A DNA stretch of 64,000 bases, taken from NCBI GenBank assembly GCA_039640495.1, contig CP046864.1, positions 2,839,001-2,903,000 of the forward strand, read 5' to 3'. Within the stretch, counting starts at the first letter, position 1. Each line of letters starts with the position of its first letter. This DNA comes from Rhodobacteraceae bacterium IMCC1335 (GTDB lineage Bacteria > Pseudomonadota > Alphaproteobacteria > Rhodobacterales > Rhodobacteraceae). The notes under the pieces are model-generated. The model ran no database searches, had not been told where the DNA came from, and saw only the letters and a program-made list of their open reading frames with translations. Positions 1 through 8,272 of this stretch are shown here, in pieces. The position numbers were made by a program, and so were the translations under genes.

Positions 1-483
1 TTGCATATTGGCAAGCGTTTCGTTTCGGTTTTGCGAGGAAGGATCGTAAGACCAATTCTTACGGAACATATAAGATCCCCGATTGGGCCAATGAAATTGA
101 TACAGATCAATATAATCGGTTTGCAAACGGCGAAGGTTACCTTCAATCGTTTCAGCAATGGTCGCGGCACTAATCGGCGCGCCGTCGCGCACATAGCCCA
201 AACCTTCTCCGGAATGTTTGGTGGCCAGAATATACGCATCACGCCGCGCGGGGTTTTGGGCGTTCCAGGTGCCAATAATTTCTTCGGTACGTCCTATTGT
301 TTCTTTGGCAATTGGGTTTACCGGATACATTTCAGCCGTATCGATAAAATTTATCCCATTTCCCAGCGCAAAATCAATTTGGGTATGTCCATCGGCCTCA
401 GAGGTTTGGCTGCCGAAGGTCATCGTCCCCAGACAAAGCTCGGATACAAAAAGCCCGCTGCGACCCATCGCATTCATTTTCAT
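1..483 (-). CDS. Aldo/keto reductase (partial, C-terminus outside window)
   Basis: NAD(P)H-dependent oxidoreductase of the aldo/keto reductase superfamily, cut by the left edge of the window after about 160 residues. Read on the minus strand from the ATG at 483, the protein opens MKMNAMGRSGLFVSELCLG, then TMTFGSQTSEADGH, NFIDTAEMYP (catalytic Asp and Tyr of the family) and ATKHSG with the catalytic Lys. The stretch DYIDLYQFHWPNR supplies the usual barrel His. The text resembles the Tas/YajO-like subgroup, which lacks a single assigned substrate. A purine-rich GGGAGATTTTG precedes the start. The catalytic Asp-Tyr-Lys-His set looks complete in the visible part. Confidence 0.88.
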   Translation of the reverse strand, partial: MKMNAMGRSGLFVSELCLGTMTFGSQTSEADGHTQIDFALGNGINFIDTAEMYPVNPIAKETIGRTEEIIGTWNAQNPARRDAYILATKHSGEGLGYVRDGAPISAATIAETIEGNLRRLQTDYIDLYQFHWPNRGSYMFRKNWSYDPSSQNRNETLANMQ

Positions 484-661
484 ACCAAAATCTCCCTAAC
501 CGATTGGTTTACCTGTGATCTATCATTTCACTGCAAAGTGCAATCAATCGTAAAGACCCTATGGAAAATCTGCAGCCGATAAAAAGGTTAATTCTGACAG
601 AAGGGTGTCATTTGATGCGCAAACCATCGGTGTGATAGTTTATTTTTGTTGAGAACAAATC

Positions 662-1294
662 ATGAACATATATAAGGGCATTATGGATATAAACTTACTG
701 ACTCGACAAAATCGCAGCACGCGGCCCCAAATTGCTCTCTTTCAAAAGCAAAATCTGGATATCCGCTTAGATTTAGGGCGGGTGCATGAATGCGCCGGAC
801 GCGCCAGGCGCAGCTTTGCTCTGATGCTCGCAGCGCAGCTTTCGGGACCGATTTTATGGATCACGCCCCAATATGAAACACAGCGCCCGAATCCAGATGG
901 GATACGGCCATTTTTGGATCCGGCCCGACTGCTTTTTGCCACACCGCAGCGGCCAGTGGACAGCCTATGGTGTATGGAAGAAGCCTTGCGCAGCGGTGTT
1001 GTCCCTTTGGTGGTTGCAGATTTGAACGACTATCCAGCGCTCACGCCGGTACGCCGGTTACATTTGGCAGCAGAAACTGGCGCAAGATACAGCGCAAAAG
1101 CACCGCCGCTTGGATTGTTATTAACCCCCGATAAAGGGGGTGCGGCAGGGGTTGAAACACGATGGCTTTTGCAACCAGACAGCACAGAAGAGCAACCCGG
1201 CTGGCAGCTTAAGCGCTTAAGGGCGCGGCGCGCACCACCGCGCGCTTGGCATATCGCGCAAACCCCTGATTATTGCTTCACTGCCATGATCTAA
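662..1294 (+). CDS. ImuA-like protein (orphan, no imuB/dnaE2 nearby)
   Basis: A 210-residue soluble protein. Around residues 37-60 it reads LDLGRVHECAGRARRSFALM, then LSGPILWITP and LDPARLLFATPQR. Later come LWCMEEALRSGVVPLVVADL and LTPVRRLHLAAE. This is the pattern I know from ImuA-type RecA-fold proteins of alphaproteobacteria, where ImuA works with ImuB and DnaE2 in mutagenic translesion synthesis. Here the neighbours are an aldo/keto reductase and an MFS transporter, so it is either an orphan or a Rhodobacteraceae-specific relative with another role. A start at 683 (MDINLL) is equally possible. Assignment is from pattern memory and moderately sure. Confidence 0.6.
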   Translation: MNIYKGIMDINLLTRQNRSTRPQIALFQKQNLDIRLDLGRVHECAGRARRSFALMLAAQLSGPILWITPQYETQRPNPDGIRPFLDPARLLFATPQRPVDSLWCMEEALRSGVVPLVVADLNDYPALTPVRRLHLAAETGARYSAKAPPLGLLLTPDKGGAAGVETRWLLQPDSTEEQPGWQLKRLRARRAPPRAWHIAQTPDYCFTAMI

Positions 1295-1376
1295 ATCATA
1301 CATTAACGCGCATTAACGACCGCCAATGTCGACTATATGCTAGTAGCTCCGCCCGAAAAGCGGCACATAGAAATTT

Positions 1377-2630
1377 ATGAGACTTTTACTTTCTTTTGCG
1401 GCACTTTTTCTATCCGTTGTGTTGCTGCAAACCTCTACGGGCGGCCTTGGTCCACTTGACGCCTTATCGGGCTTTGCATTGGGCTTTACGACCCAACAAA
1501 TCGGCTTGCTCGGTTCTGCGCATTTTTTCGGATTTCTAATTGGCTGCTGGTGGGCGCCAAGAGTGATGGGCAAGGTTGGCCATTCGCGCGCATTTGCTGC
1601 GTTTACCGCCACCGGAGCCATCGGATTATTGGCGCATATGCTGGTGCTTGATCCTTATGCATGGGCGGCTATGCGCATCGCCTCGGGCCTGTGTATTGCA
1701 GGCTGCTACACGGTGGTTGAAGCTTGGATGCAAGCCAAGGTTACCAATAGCACGCGCGGCCGCGCGATGGCCACCTATCGCATTGTTGATCTGGGTGGTT
1801 CGCTGGGCGCGCAATTGCTTATCAGCGTTTTACCCGCAGCAAGCTATGTCTCCTATAATATCTTGGCGCTGTTATGCTGCGCCACTTTGATCCCCTTAAC
1901 CTTGACCACGGTTCAACAACCGGCAACGCCCAGCGCCCCCCGATTACGCCCCTCTCTTGCAATACAGCGTTCTCCCCTGGCCGCGGCGGGAGTTTTGGTT
2001 GCGGCCTTATCAGGGGCATCGTTTCGAATGGTCGGGCCCGTCTATGGCAATGAAATAGGCTTAAGCGCCGCACAACTTGGCTATTTTCTGGCCACTTTTG
2101 TTTTGGGGGGCGCAATCGCGCAATATCCGATCGGCTGGCTGGCCGATAAATATGATCGGCGATGGGTTTTGATCTGGCTGTCTATTGCTGCGATCCTCAG
2201 CTGCATCCTAACCGCCAGCTTTAGCAACAGCAACATCACCGTGGTTCTGATTTTGGCCGCTTTGTTTGGATTCACCACCTTTCCCATCTATTCGGTGGCG
2301 ACTGCGCATGCGCATGATTTTGCCAGCTCGGAAGAACGGGTTGAATTATCCGCAGCGCTGCTGTTCTTTTTTGCCTTAGGCGCGATCGCAGCGCCCTTTA
2401 TCGCCTCACAATTGATTTCATCCTTTGGACCCGCAGCCTTATTCATTCTTATTGCGCTGGGGCATGTGGCTTTGGTGGTTTTTGGTCTTAACCGTATGCG
2501 CGTGCGGCCAACAGCCACCGAAAAAACACGCTATGTATACGCCCCGCGCACCACATTCACCATTGGCCGTTTATTGGGCAGCAGCAGAGAGCGCAACAAC
2601 TCTCCGCGCTCTGAAACGAATGAAAATTAA
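1377..2630 (+). CDS. MFS transporter (YcaD-like)
   Basis: Inner-membrane transporter of 417 residues with the two six-helix halves of the major facilitator superfamily. The first helix is at residues 1-20. The second half holds the MFS loop signature GWLADKYDRRWVL near residues 252-264, the counterpart of the G-X-L-A-D-R-X-G-R-R motif. The arrangement (a helix with GLCIAGCYTVVEAWM and YRIVDLGGSLGAQ) resembles YcaD-type putative permeases, whose substrates are unknown. The hydrophilic tail after residue 385 is rich in Arg and Ser. It stands alone between the ImuA-like gene and metG, on the same strand. Confidence 0.85.
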   Translation: MRLLLSFAALFLSVVLLQTSTGGLGPLDALSGFALGFTTQQIGLLGSAHFFGFLIGCWWAPRVMGKVGHSRAFAAFTATGAIGLLAHMLVLDPYAWAAMRIASGLCIAGCYTVVEAWMQAKVTNSTRGRAMATYRIVDLGGSLGAQLLISVLPAASYVSYNILALLCCATLIPLTLTTVQQPATPSAPRLRPSLAIQRSPLAAAGVLVAALSGASFRMVGPVYGNEIGLSAAQLGYFLATFVLGGAIAQYPIGWLADKYDRRWVLIWLSIAAILSCILTASFSNSNITVVLILAALFGFTTFPIYSVATAHAHDFASSEERVELSAALLFFFALGAIAAPFIASQLISSFGPAALFILIALGHVALVVFGLNRMRVRPTATEKTRYVYAPRTTFTIGRLLGSSRERNNSPRSETNEN

Positions 2631-2736
2631 AATGGCCCCATGGCTTGGCCAGGCAGACCTTTAGCAAAACGCGGCATGCTCTTTCCCCGAGCGCGAACTT
2701 AGTCTAGAGGAAGGGCCAGATAAGAATGAGGCCAGC

Positions 2737-4473
2737 ATGACACGTCACCTGATTACATCGGCAATCCCCTATATCAATGGGGTGAAACATCTGGGCAACC
2801 TCATTGGCAGCCAGTTGCCCGCAGATCTTTTCGCGCGTTATCAAAGAGCACGTGGCAATGAAGTGCTGTTCTTATGCGCAACCGATGAGCATGGAACCCC
2901 GGCCGAGCTGGCCGCGGCCAAAGCGGGCAAATCTGTGGCCGAATATTGCACCGAACTGCACGCCATTCAGGCTAAAATTGCCGATGGGTTTCGCTTATCA
3001 TTTGACCATTTCGGCAGGTCATCCAGCCCGCAAAACCAAAAACTGACGCAATATTTTGCGGGCAAACTGGCCGATGCAAACCTGATCCGGGAAGTCGAAG
3101 AAACCCAGATGTATTCGCCCACCGATGGCCGTTACCTGCCTGATCGCTATATCGAGGGAACCTGCCCGAATTGCGGATTTGAAGATGCACGGGGCGATCA
3201 ATGCGATGAGTGCACCAAACAATTAGACCCTGCCGATTTGATCAACCCTCGCTCTACTATATCCGGAGCAACCGATCTAGAGCGGCGTCTGACCAAGCAT
3301 CTTTACCTTCGCCAAAGCCAGATGCGCGACCAGCTGCAAACCTGGATTGACGGCAAAACCGATTGGCCAGTTTTAACCGTTTCAATCGCAAAAAAATGGC
3401 TAAATGACGGCGATGGCTTGCAAGATCGCGGCATCACCCGCGATTTGAATTGGGGCATTCCAGTGCGTAAAGGCGAAGAGCCTTGGCCCGGCATGGAAGA
3501 CAAAGTGTTCTATGTCTGGTTTGACGCGCCGATCGAATATATTGCCTGTGCGCAAGAATGGCAGGATGCCGGCAAAGGCAGCGACTGGCAGCGTTGGTGG
3601 CGCACCGATAAAGGCGCGCAGGATGTTACCTATACGCAGTTCATGGGCAAAGATAATGTGCCCTTCCACACGCTCTCTTTTCCGGCCACAATTTTAGGGT
3701 CGGGCGCGGCTTGGAAATTGGTAGATTATATTAAATCCTTCAATTATTTGAATTATGAGGGCGGGCAATTTAGCACCTCGCGCGGGCGCGGGGTCTTTAT
3801 GGATCAAGCGCTCGAGATATTACCGGCAGATTATTGGCGCTGGTGGCTGCTGAGCCATGCGCCAGAAAGCTCGGATGCCGAATTCACCTGGGAGAATTTT
3901 CAAGCCAGCGTCAATAAAGATCTGGCGGATGTGCTGGGAAATTTTGTCAGCCGTGTCACAAAATTTTGCCGCAGTAAATTTGGCGAAGCGGTTCCGGAGG
4001 GCGGCAGTTTAGGGCCAGAAGAAAAGCAGCTGATCGCCGATTTAACCGCCCGGTTGCGCAAGTATGAAGATCTGATGGAACGCATGGAAGTGCGCAAATC
4101 GGCGGCTGAATTGCGCGCGATCTGGGTGGCCGGAAATGAATATCTGCAAAACGCGGCCCCTTGGGCCACCTTTAAAACCGACCCTGAAAAAGCCGCCGCG
4201 CAAATTCGTTTGGCGCTGAACCTCATTCGCTTCTATGCGGTCTTGTCTAGCCCGTTTATTCCCGATGCCAGCGCCACGCTGATGACGGCACTTCAAAGCA
4301 GCGATGATCGCTGGCCGGATGGCGATCTTGAAGCCAGTCTAACCCGCTTGCAACCCGGGCATGGGTTCAGCGTGCCGGATGTGACATTCCGTAAAATCAG
4401 TGATGAAGAAGCGGTAGAATGGAAATCAAGGTTTTCGGGTGGTCAAAGCGCCGAGGCTCATCAGGATATTTAA
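2737..4473 (+). CDS. metG: Methionine--tRNA ligase
   Basis: Cytosolic class I aminoacyl-tRNA synthetase that charges tRNA(Met) with methionine; 578 residues, normal for the alphaproteobacterial short form without the C-terminal tRNA-binding domain. The HIGH motif appears as HLGN at residues 18-21. A zinc knuckle CPNCGF...CDEC starts at residue 143. The KMSKS counterpart is FSTSRG at 345-350. CATDEHGTP and [12 protein letters not shown] are family hallmarks of the active site. The start is supported by the motif distance, and GAATGAGG lies a few bases upstream. Housekeeping gene with its own upstream gap of about 100 bases. Confidence 0.97.
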   Translation: MTRHLITSAIPYINGVKHLGNLIGSQLPADLFARYQRARGNEVLFLCATDEHGTPAELAAAKAGKSVAEYCTELHAIQAKIADGFRLSFDHFGRSSSPQNQKLTQYFAGKLADANLIREVEETQMYSPTDGRYLPDRYIEGTCPNCGFEDARGDQCDECTKQLDPADLINPRSTISGATDLERRLTKHLYLRQSQMRDQLQTWIDGKTDWPVLTVSIAKKWLNDGDGLQDRGITRDLNWGIPVRKGEEPWPGMEDKVFYVWFDAPIEYIACAQEWQDAGKGSDWQRWWRTDKGAQDVTYTQFMGKDNVPFHTLSFPATILGSGAAWKLVDYIKSFNYLNYEGGQFSTSRGRGVFMDQALEILPADYWRWWLLSHAPESSDAEFTWENFQASVNKDLADVLGNFVSRVTKFCRSKFGEAVPEGGSLGPEEKQLIADLTARLRKYEDLMERMEVRKSAAELRAIWVAGNEYLQNAAPWATFKTDPEKAAAQIRLALNLIRFYAVLSSPFIPDASATLMTALQSSDDRWPDGDLEASLTRLQPGHGFSVPDVTFRKISDEEAVEWKSRFSGGQSAEAHQDI

Positions 4474-4553
4474 GCCTATAATGCAAGCGGCCGATCCTTT
4501 CGCGAAAGAATAAAGACGTCTCTTAGAAGGCTTCTGCTTGGGATAAAAATCTA

Positions 4554-4800
4554 GGGTCTGTTGACGTTTATTTCAGCCAGAGCATGGTTGGCGCGATTGA
4601 GATGCAAGATTTCCAAAGGTGTCTGTGAGCGCCCGTATCTAGGTTGTGATGCTGCCGCACGATGTCCCTATAGCCTGGCTTTGAGCCCCCCCTTTTGTGC
4701 CCTGGCCAGCCCGGTGCACCTTGACGATGGAGCCACAGATCATCGCGCAATCGAAGTCCGCACTGACCGCTAACGAATTGAACATACAGTAGAAAACGTC
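4554..4800 (-). mobile_element. IS5-type insertion sequence remnant
   Basis: On the minus strand one frame encodes FYCMFNSLAVSADFDCAMI, then CGSIVKVHRAGQGTKGGAQS and QAIGTSCGSITT, ending at a TAG at 4639-4641. This is the start of the DDE domain of IS5-family transposases (normally MIDGTIVKVHRHGQGAKGG). The first catalytic Asp is replaced by Cys (GAT changed to TGT) and only about 50 codons remain. The rightmost bases of the element in its coding direction, GGGTCTGTTGACGTTTA at 4554-4570 on the plus strand, look like an IS5-type terminal repeat. It cannot transpose. The other end is lost in the neighbouring DUF218 gene. Confidence 0.7.
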
Positions 4801-5249
4801 AGCCTGATTTGTTTTGGATCAACCCCGTATTTCATGGCTAAATCGGCCAAAACCTCACCTTCCGCCGCGCCCTTACTCCAAGGCAGCTGACCCCGTGCGA
4901 GGATTAATAGAGGCGCTTTTTTATGCTCAATAAGGTCGATCTCTGCCAATAAGCGATCCGCAGCATCGTTCAATTCATAGAAGATCCGATCACCGCTCGA
5001 AACCATGCGCAGCATTCCGCTTAACACAACGATCGCATCTGCCTTTGGGGCCGCGTCTGCGGAAGACACCTCCCTGCCCTGTTCCAACTTTTTCAGAAGG
5101 GTTTGCGAGCCCACCGGCAAAGAGCCAAACCATAAGATCAACAAAGCTAAAACTGAAAAATGGCGGTTGCGAAACAAGACTGTGCAAAATAGGCATATAA
5201 GCGACAGCCCTAAAGGGCTCAAAACAACGATAAAATTTATGTGCATCAA
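4770..5249 (-). pseudogene. DUF218 (YdcF/ElyC-like) membrane protein, 3'-truncated
   Basis: The protein begins with two hydrophobic segments (residues about 5-22 and 30-45) and then reads KADAIVVLSGMLRM, LNDAADRLLAEIDLI and HKKAPLLILARGQLPWSKGAA. That matches the start of the DUF218 domain found in ElyC/SanA-type envelope proteins, which normally continue for another 100 residues with an NTYENA-type motif. Here the reading frame runs into the IS5 remnant around position 4800 and stops after ten unrelated residues, so roughly the last 40 per cent is missing. The start is an ATG at 5246 or a TTG at 5249. Probably inactive. Confidence 0.72.
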
Positions 5250-5506
5250 TCATCAAAAAATTCCTCTCTTCCCACTGGAGAGGTCTCTTACAAGTATATG
5301 CCTTGCCCACGAGAGCTGCAAAAGACGGTGCATAGGGTTGTTTACGGGCATACTCACGCGGCAAGCAAAATGCGTTGGGCGCGATCAATACAACCGACCC
5401 TATGGCCCATTTTCCGGCACCGACCTTAAGACTTCCACCTAAAACCTATCCGACAAAATGGACGTGATAGGTTCGAAAACCGGATCCATTTTAACACGAA
5501 GGCAGT

Positions 5507-5939
5507 GGAATAATTCGCACCTTGCCTACGATAACAGAAAAAATGGTTGACGCGTTGAAAACTATTTTAGCCTCAAACCTAAGATTAAATAGCCGTGAGC
5601 TTGCCGCGATTGGCCGCTTCTCTGATCGTTTCGCCCACGATCTGTTAAACGGCAAATGACCAGTGCCGCGCGATATTTACGATCACTTTCTTGATATTCA
5701 AGAGGATCTGAACGGGATCACCAATGCGATGGGGGGCTGATATCGAAAAAGGTGCAGCCTTACTATTTGTATACTGGGCGAACGCCGAGCTGCGCGATCC
5801 CTTTCTGCGGCCGCCCGAGCGGGGCAGCGCCCAGTGTGGATTTATTAAACCGTATCGCATTGCAGGATTGGCCGCATTTAATGCGCTCAAAGACCGCGGC
5901 ATCGAAATCGGCATTCTGTTCTCTGACACTAAGTGACAA
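5507..5939 (+). pseudogene. Unidentified pseudogene with stop and frameshift
   Basis: One continuous protein can be read across two lesions. From 5543 (MVDALKTILASNLRLNSREL, then AAIGRFSDRFAHDLLNGK) it meets an in-frame TGA at 5657. It continues in the same frame with PVPRDIYDHFLDIQEDLNGI and TNAMG, then needs a shift at a run of six G near 5731-5736. It goes on with DIEKGAALLFVYWANAELRD, PFLRPPERGSAQCGFIKPYR and IAGLAAFNALKDRGIEIGIL to a stop at 5934-5936. The pieces fit together, which argues for a real gene lost by point mutation rather than chance. I do not recognise the family. Confidence 0.5.
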
Positions 5940-6114
5940 AAATCTGTGCAACAAAAAACCTGTACAAAAATTTTGAAAAAGCTCTTTGTTTTTTGACTAA
6001 AAATCCTAAATCTGCGGGCATATTTTTTATTTTGTAAGGAAAAAACATGCCTATTATAAGCTTGTTTATTGAAGGAAACATACCGCTTATATTCCAAAAA
6101 GATACCAACAAAAA

Positions 6115-6312
6115 ATGCTAGAAAAATTAAACCAGCTGCGCTTATGTCCCGCTGTTTCAACTTTCACCGAGACCAAAGAATGGATTGCAATCTTCGAAGG
6201 TCCAAGTGGATGGTTTGAAACGGAAAAAGAGTTTGAAAACTATGCTGAAAAACGCAAAATAGAAAACCACGCGAGCGCAGAGGAAGTGAAAGCCGCACGA
6301 ACAACTTTTTAG
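6115..6312 (+). CDS. Small hypothetical protein
   Basis: A 65-residue open frame, MLEKLNQLRLCPAVSTFTET followed by a Lys/Glu-rich second half (EKEFENYAEKRKIENHASAE). Charged residues are spread as in a soluble protein and the amphipathic C-terminal half could form a helix. No clear Shine-Dalgarno sequence precedes the ATG. It lies in the decayed accessory patch, so it may be a real small gene, a fragment, or chance. I do not recognise it. Confidence 0.3.
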   Translation: MLEKLNQLRLCPAVSTFTETKEWIAIFEGPSGWFETEKEFENYAEKRKIENHASAEEVKAARTTF

Positions 6313-6617
6313 TCGTTGTGCATTGCGTTTGTCGACAAAATTGGGGGCGGCAGCAATCTCAACACGCAAAATAAGTTCAATTTTGATTTCGAAAATGAAA
6401 CCCAAAAATCGAGTTCAATATTATCCTTAAACTTGCGATCATTGCGCGCCAAGCTTAAGCTGAATGACTTGAAAACCACCTAAGCAGAACCAACCCGCCC
6501 AACGCTGGCTGTTTGTTGTCTATAAGTCCCCCAAAAGCGTTGGCTTAGGCGGCAGTCTCGAAATACCGGTTTCTTTTTGCACGTGATTTGAAAACAATAT
6601 GGTCCTATCGTTTTAGA

Positions 6618-7046
6618 TCATACCAGATCATCAAAATCGCCTAACTTAACCGAAAGTTGTAACAATTGAAGCGTGGGCACCAGCTCTTTCATCTCATCCA
6701 CTTTGATGGCGCGGCGGCCCTCCCGTAATTCTATTGCCCGCCCTTTGTAAAACACCGATAATTGTATCGTCCCATCCAGCGTTTCCAGCCACCATTGTTT
6801 GATTTTCAGCGGCACTTCCACTTTTCTTACATTGCCGTTCACATCACTGCGCCAAGTATAGCGCACAGGACGATAGGTGCGATCGGTTAAAAGACGAATT
6901 TGTTCTTCGAGATCCTTGGTTAATTGATCGCGTTTTTTTCGGATCAAGCGTATGTGATCTTCAGCATCCTCAACAACAAAATTGAAAGACTCAAAGACCT
7001 GTGATTTTGCGCCGTGATTTGATTTTGCACTAAAATGCGTCGTCAT
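6618..7046 (-). CDS. DUF6641 family protein
   Basis: A 142-residue soluble protein. The middle reads RKKRDQLTKDLEEQIRLL, then EVPLKIKQWWLETLDGTIQL, then SVFYKGRAIELREGRRAIKV. The K-R/L-I-K-x-W-W core and the following beta pattern match the DUF6641 family as I know it, a family of unknown function seen next to phage and plasmid genes. It precedes the DUF4102-only gene in the direction of the minus strand? No: it lies downstream of it, about 220 bases after that gene's stop, on the same strand. Start at the ATG at 7046. No catalytic motif is visible. Confidence 0.6.
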   Translation of the reverse strand: MTTHFSAKSNHGAKSQVFESFNFVVEDAEDHIRLIRKKRDQLTKDLEEQIRLLTDRTYRPVRYTWRSDVNGNVRKVEVPLKIKQWWLETLDGTIQLSVFYKGRAIELREGRRAIKVDEMKELVPTLQLLQLSVKLGDFDDLV

Positions 7047-7269
7047 ACCCTAACCCTGTTGTCTCAAAAGCCTAAAAATAACTTTTGATTGCAGCCAAAC
7101 CCTGAAGATACCGCGCCCATGAGACGGGCCCATTCAAAAACCACGACTTTCTAGGGTATACGGCGCGGCAAAGAATTTGTTTAGCTTGATTGTGAAGAAT
7201 AACGGCAAATGCGCAGCTGCCATGCAGTACCTATGTTAAAAAAAGAGCGCTAGTGACAAAAATAGCCCC

Positions 7270-8097
7270 CTACTGCTCTGCCGCTCCACTTGGCAAGTCT
7301 TTCAAAACCTGCGTAGATTTTTGAAGCTGTGCCTCATGTTGCACCCGCCAATCTGCGTAATGTTCAGACACGCGAACCCGCAGCGTTTCGCGAGATCGCG
7401 GCCGACCAATCGCCTCCATAAAATCGGCACAGGCCGAAAGAGCCGCCTCATCAAGCACTAAAGGGTTTGACCCGGTTTTTAATTCGGTATGGCGCCAATA
7501 GACCATAAAAATACAATCATCATCCCGGTCAGGCGCAGCCTGCGCATGCGGTTTAACAAGATCAAGAAAGGCGGCAAGCTCTTCTGCCATTCCAGCGGGA
7601 AGCGGATGCTTTTGCAAATGGCGGCTGCGCAAAAGCTCTGACAAGACCTGCAAATCGCGCGAAACCTCATATGTGTTCCAAAGAAGCTGAAGCTCGGCTT
7701 GCTCGCGCTGCTGCTCTGATTGACACAAGCGCGATTGTTCTTGGTGTTGAAATGCGCGCGCTGGTTCTACGGGCCGGCTGTGGCGGGCGGCTTTTTTTTG
7801 AATGCGCTGCGCCGCTTGGCGGGGCTGCATTGGTGTTCTGGTTAACTTTTTTTGTTCAAAATCATCTGCCAAAGCGTCAATTCGATTGGCTTTCAAGCGC
7901 GCCGCTTTCACCGATAGTTTGGGATGCACCCCCAGCTTGATACGCTCGTCTTCGCCCAAAAAATCAGAGCATAGATACCAAGTCTTTGCGCCAGAGCCAG
8001 ATATAGAGAGGCAAAGCCCCTCTACCACGGAATCATATAATTGCCGCGATTGACCGCTGCGCTGTAAGCTTGCGATCAGTTCTTCGGTCAAACGCAT
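7270..8097 (-). CDS. DUF4102 (integrase-arm) protein without catalytic domain
   Basis: Residues 1-80 read like the arm-type DNA-binding domain of P4-family tyrosine integrases: MRLTEELIASLQ, QLYDSVVEGLCLSISGSGAK, TWYLCSDFLGEDERIKLGVH and PKLSVKAARLKANRI. After that there is a Gln/Arg-rich linker and a helical region, with no SAM-like core-binding domain and no R-H-R-Y catalytic domain. It is 275 residues against about 400 for an integrase, so it cannot recombine DNA. The ATG at 8097 has GGAG seven bases upstream and is preferred over the ATG at 8109. It may be a DNA-binding protein captured from an integrase. Confidence 0.65.
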   Translation of the reverse strand: MRLTEELIASLQRSGQSRQLYDSVVEGLCLSISGSGAKTWYLCSDFLGEDERIKLGVHPKLSVKAARLKANRIDALADDFEQKKLTRTPMQPRQAAQRIQKKAARHSRPVEPARAFQHQEQSRLCQSEQQREQAELQLLWNTYEVSRDLQVLSELLRSRHLQKHPLPAGMAEELAAFLDLVKPHAQAAPDRDDDCIFMVYWRHTELKTGSNPLVLDEAALSACADFMEAIGRPRSRETLRVRVSEHYADWRVQHEAQLQKSTQVLKDLPSGAAEQ

Positions 8098-8244
8098 AAA
8101 ACACTCCATCTGGGGCAGATTGATTTATCCTGCCTCAATGAAAGTAACGTCCATATTCCAAAAATGTTCAGTCAGCGGCGCAAAAATGATGGCGCCACTG
8201 AGATGACTCCCAAAAACGTCTAACTGGAAAACCTTAAATCAGGC

Positions 8245-8261
8245 GCCCGCGAGCAGCGGGC
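8245..8261 (-). terminator. Candidate terminator hairpin after icd
   Basis: GCCCGC at 8245-8250 and GCGGGC at 8256-8261 form a six-pair stem with loop gagca, just past the icd stop codon. Read on the minus strand it is followed by TGATTTAAGG rather than a clean T run, so termination may be partial. Confidence 0.5.
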
Positions 8262-8272
8262 ACCGTGATTGT

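Noticed and set aside
5455..5494. Inverted pair AAAATGGA/TCCATTTT with a GGTTCGAA-like core, considered as a tRNA fragment or att site
   Set aside because: No acceptor stem or cloverleaf could be built around it and no duplicate was found.
5645..6160. Minus-strand frame of 171 codons in the accessory patch
   Set aside because: The plus strand reads as a repairable pseudogene there; the minus product has no family-like text.
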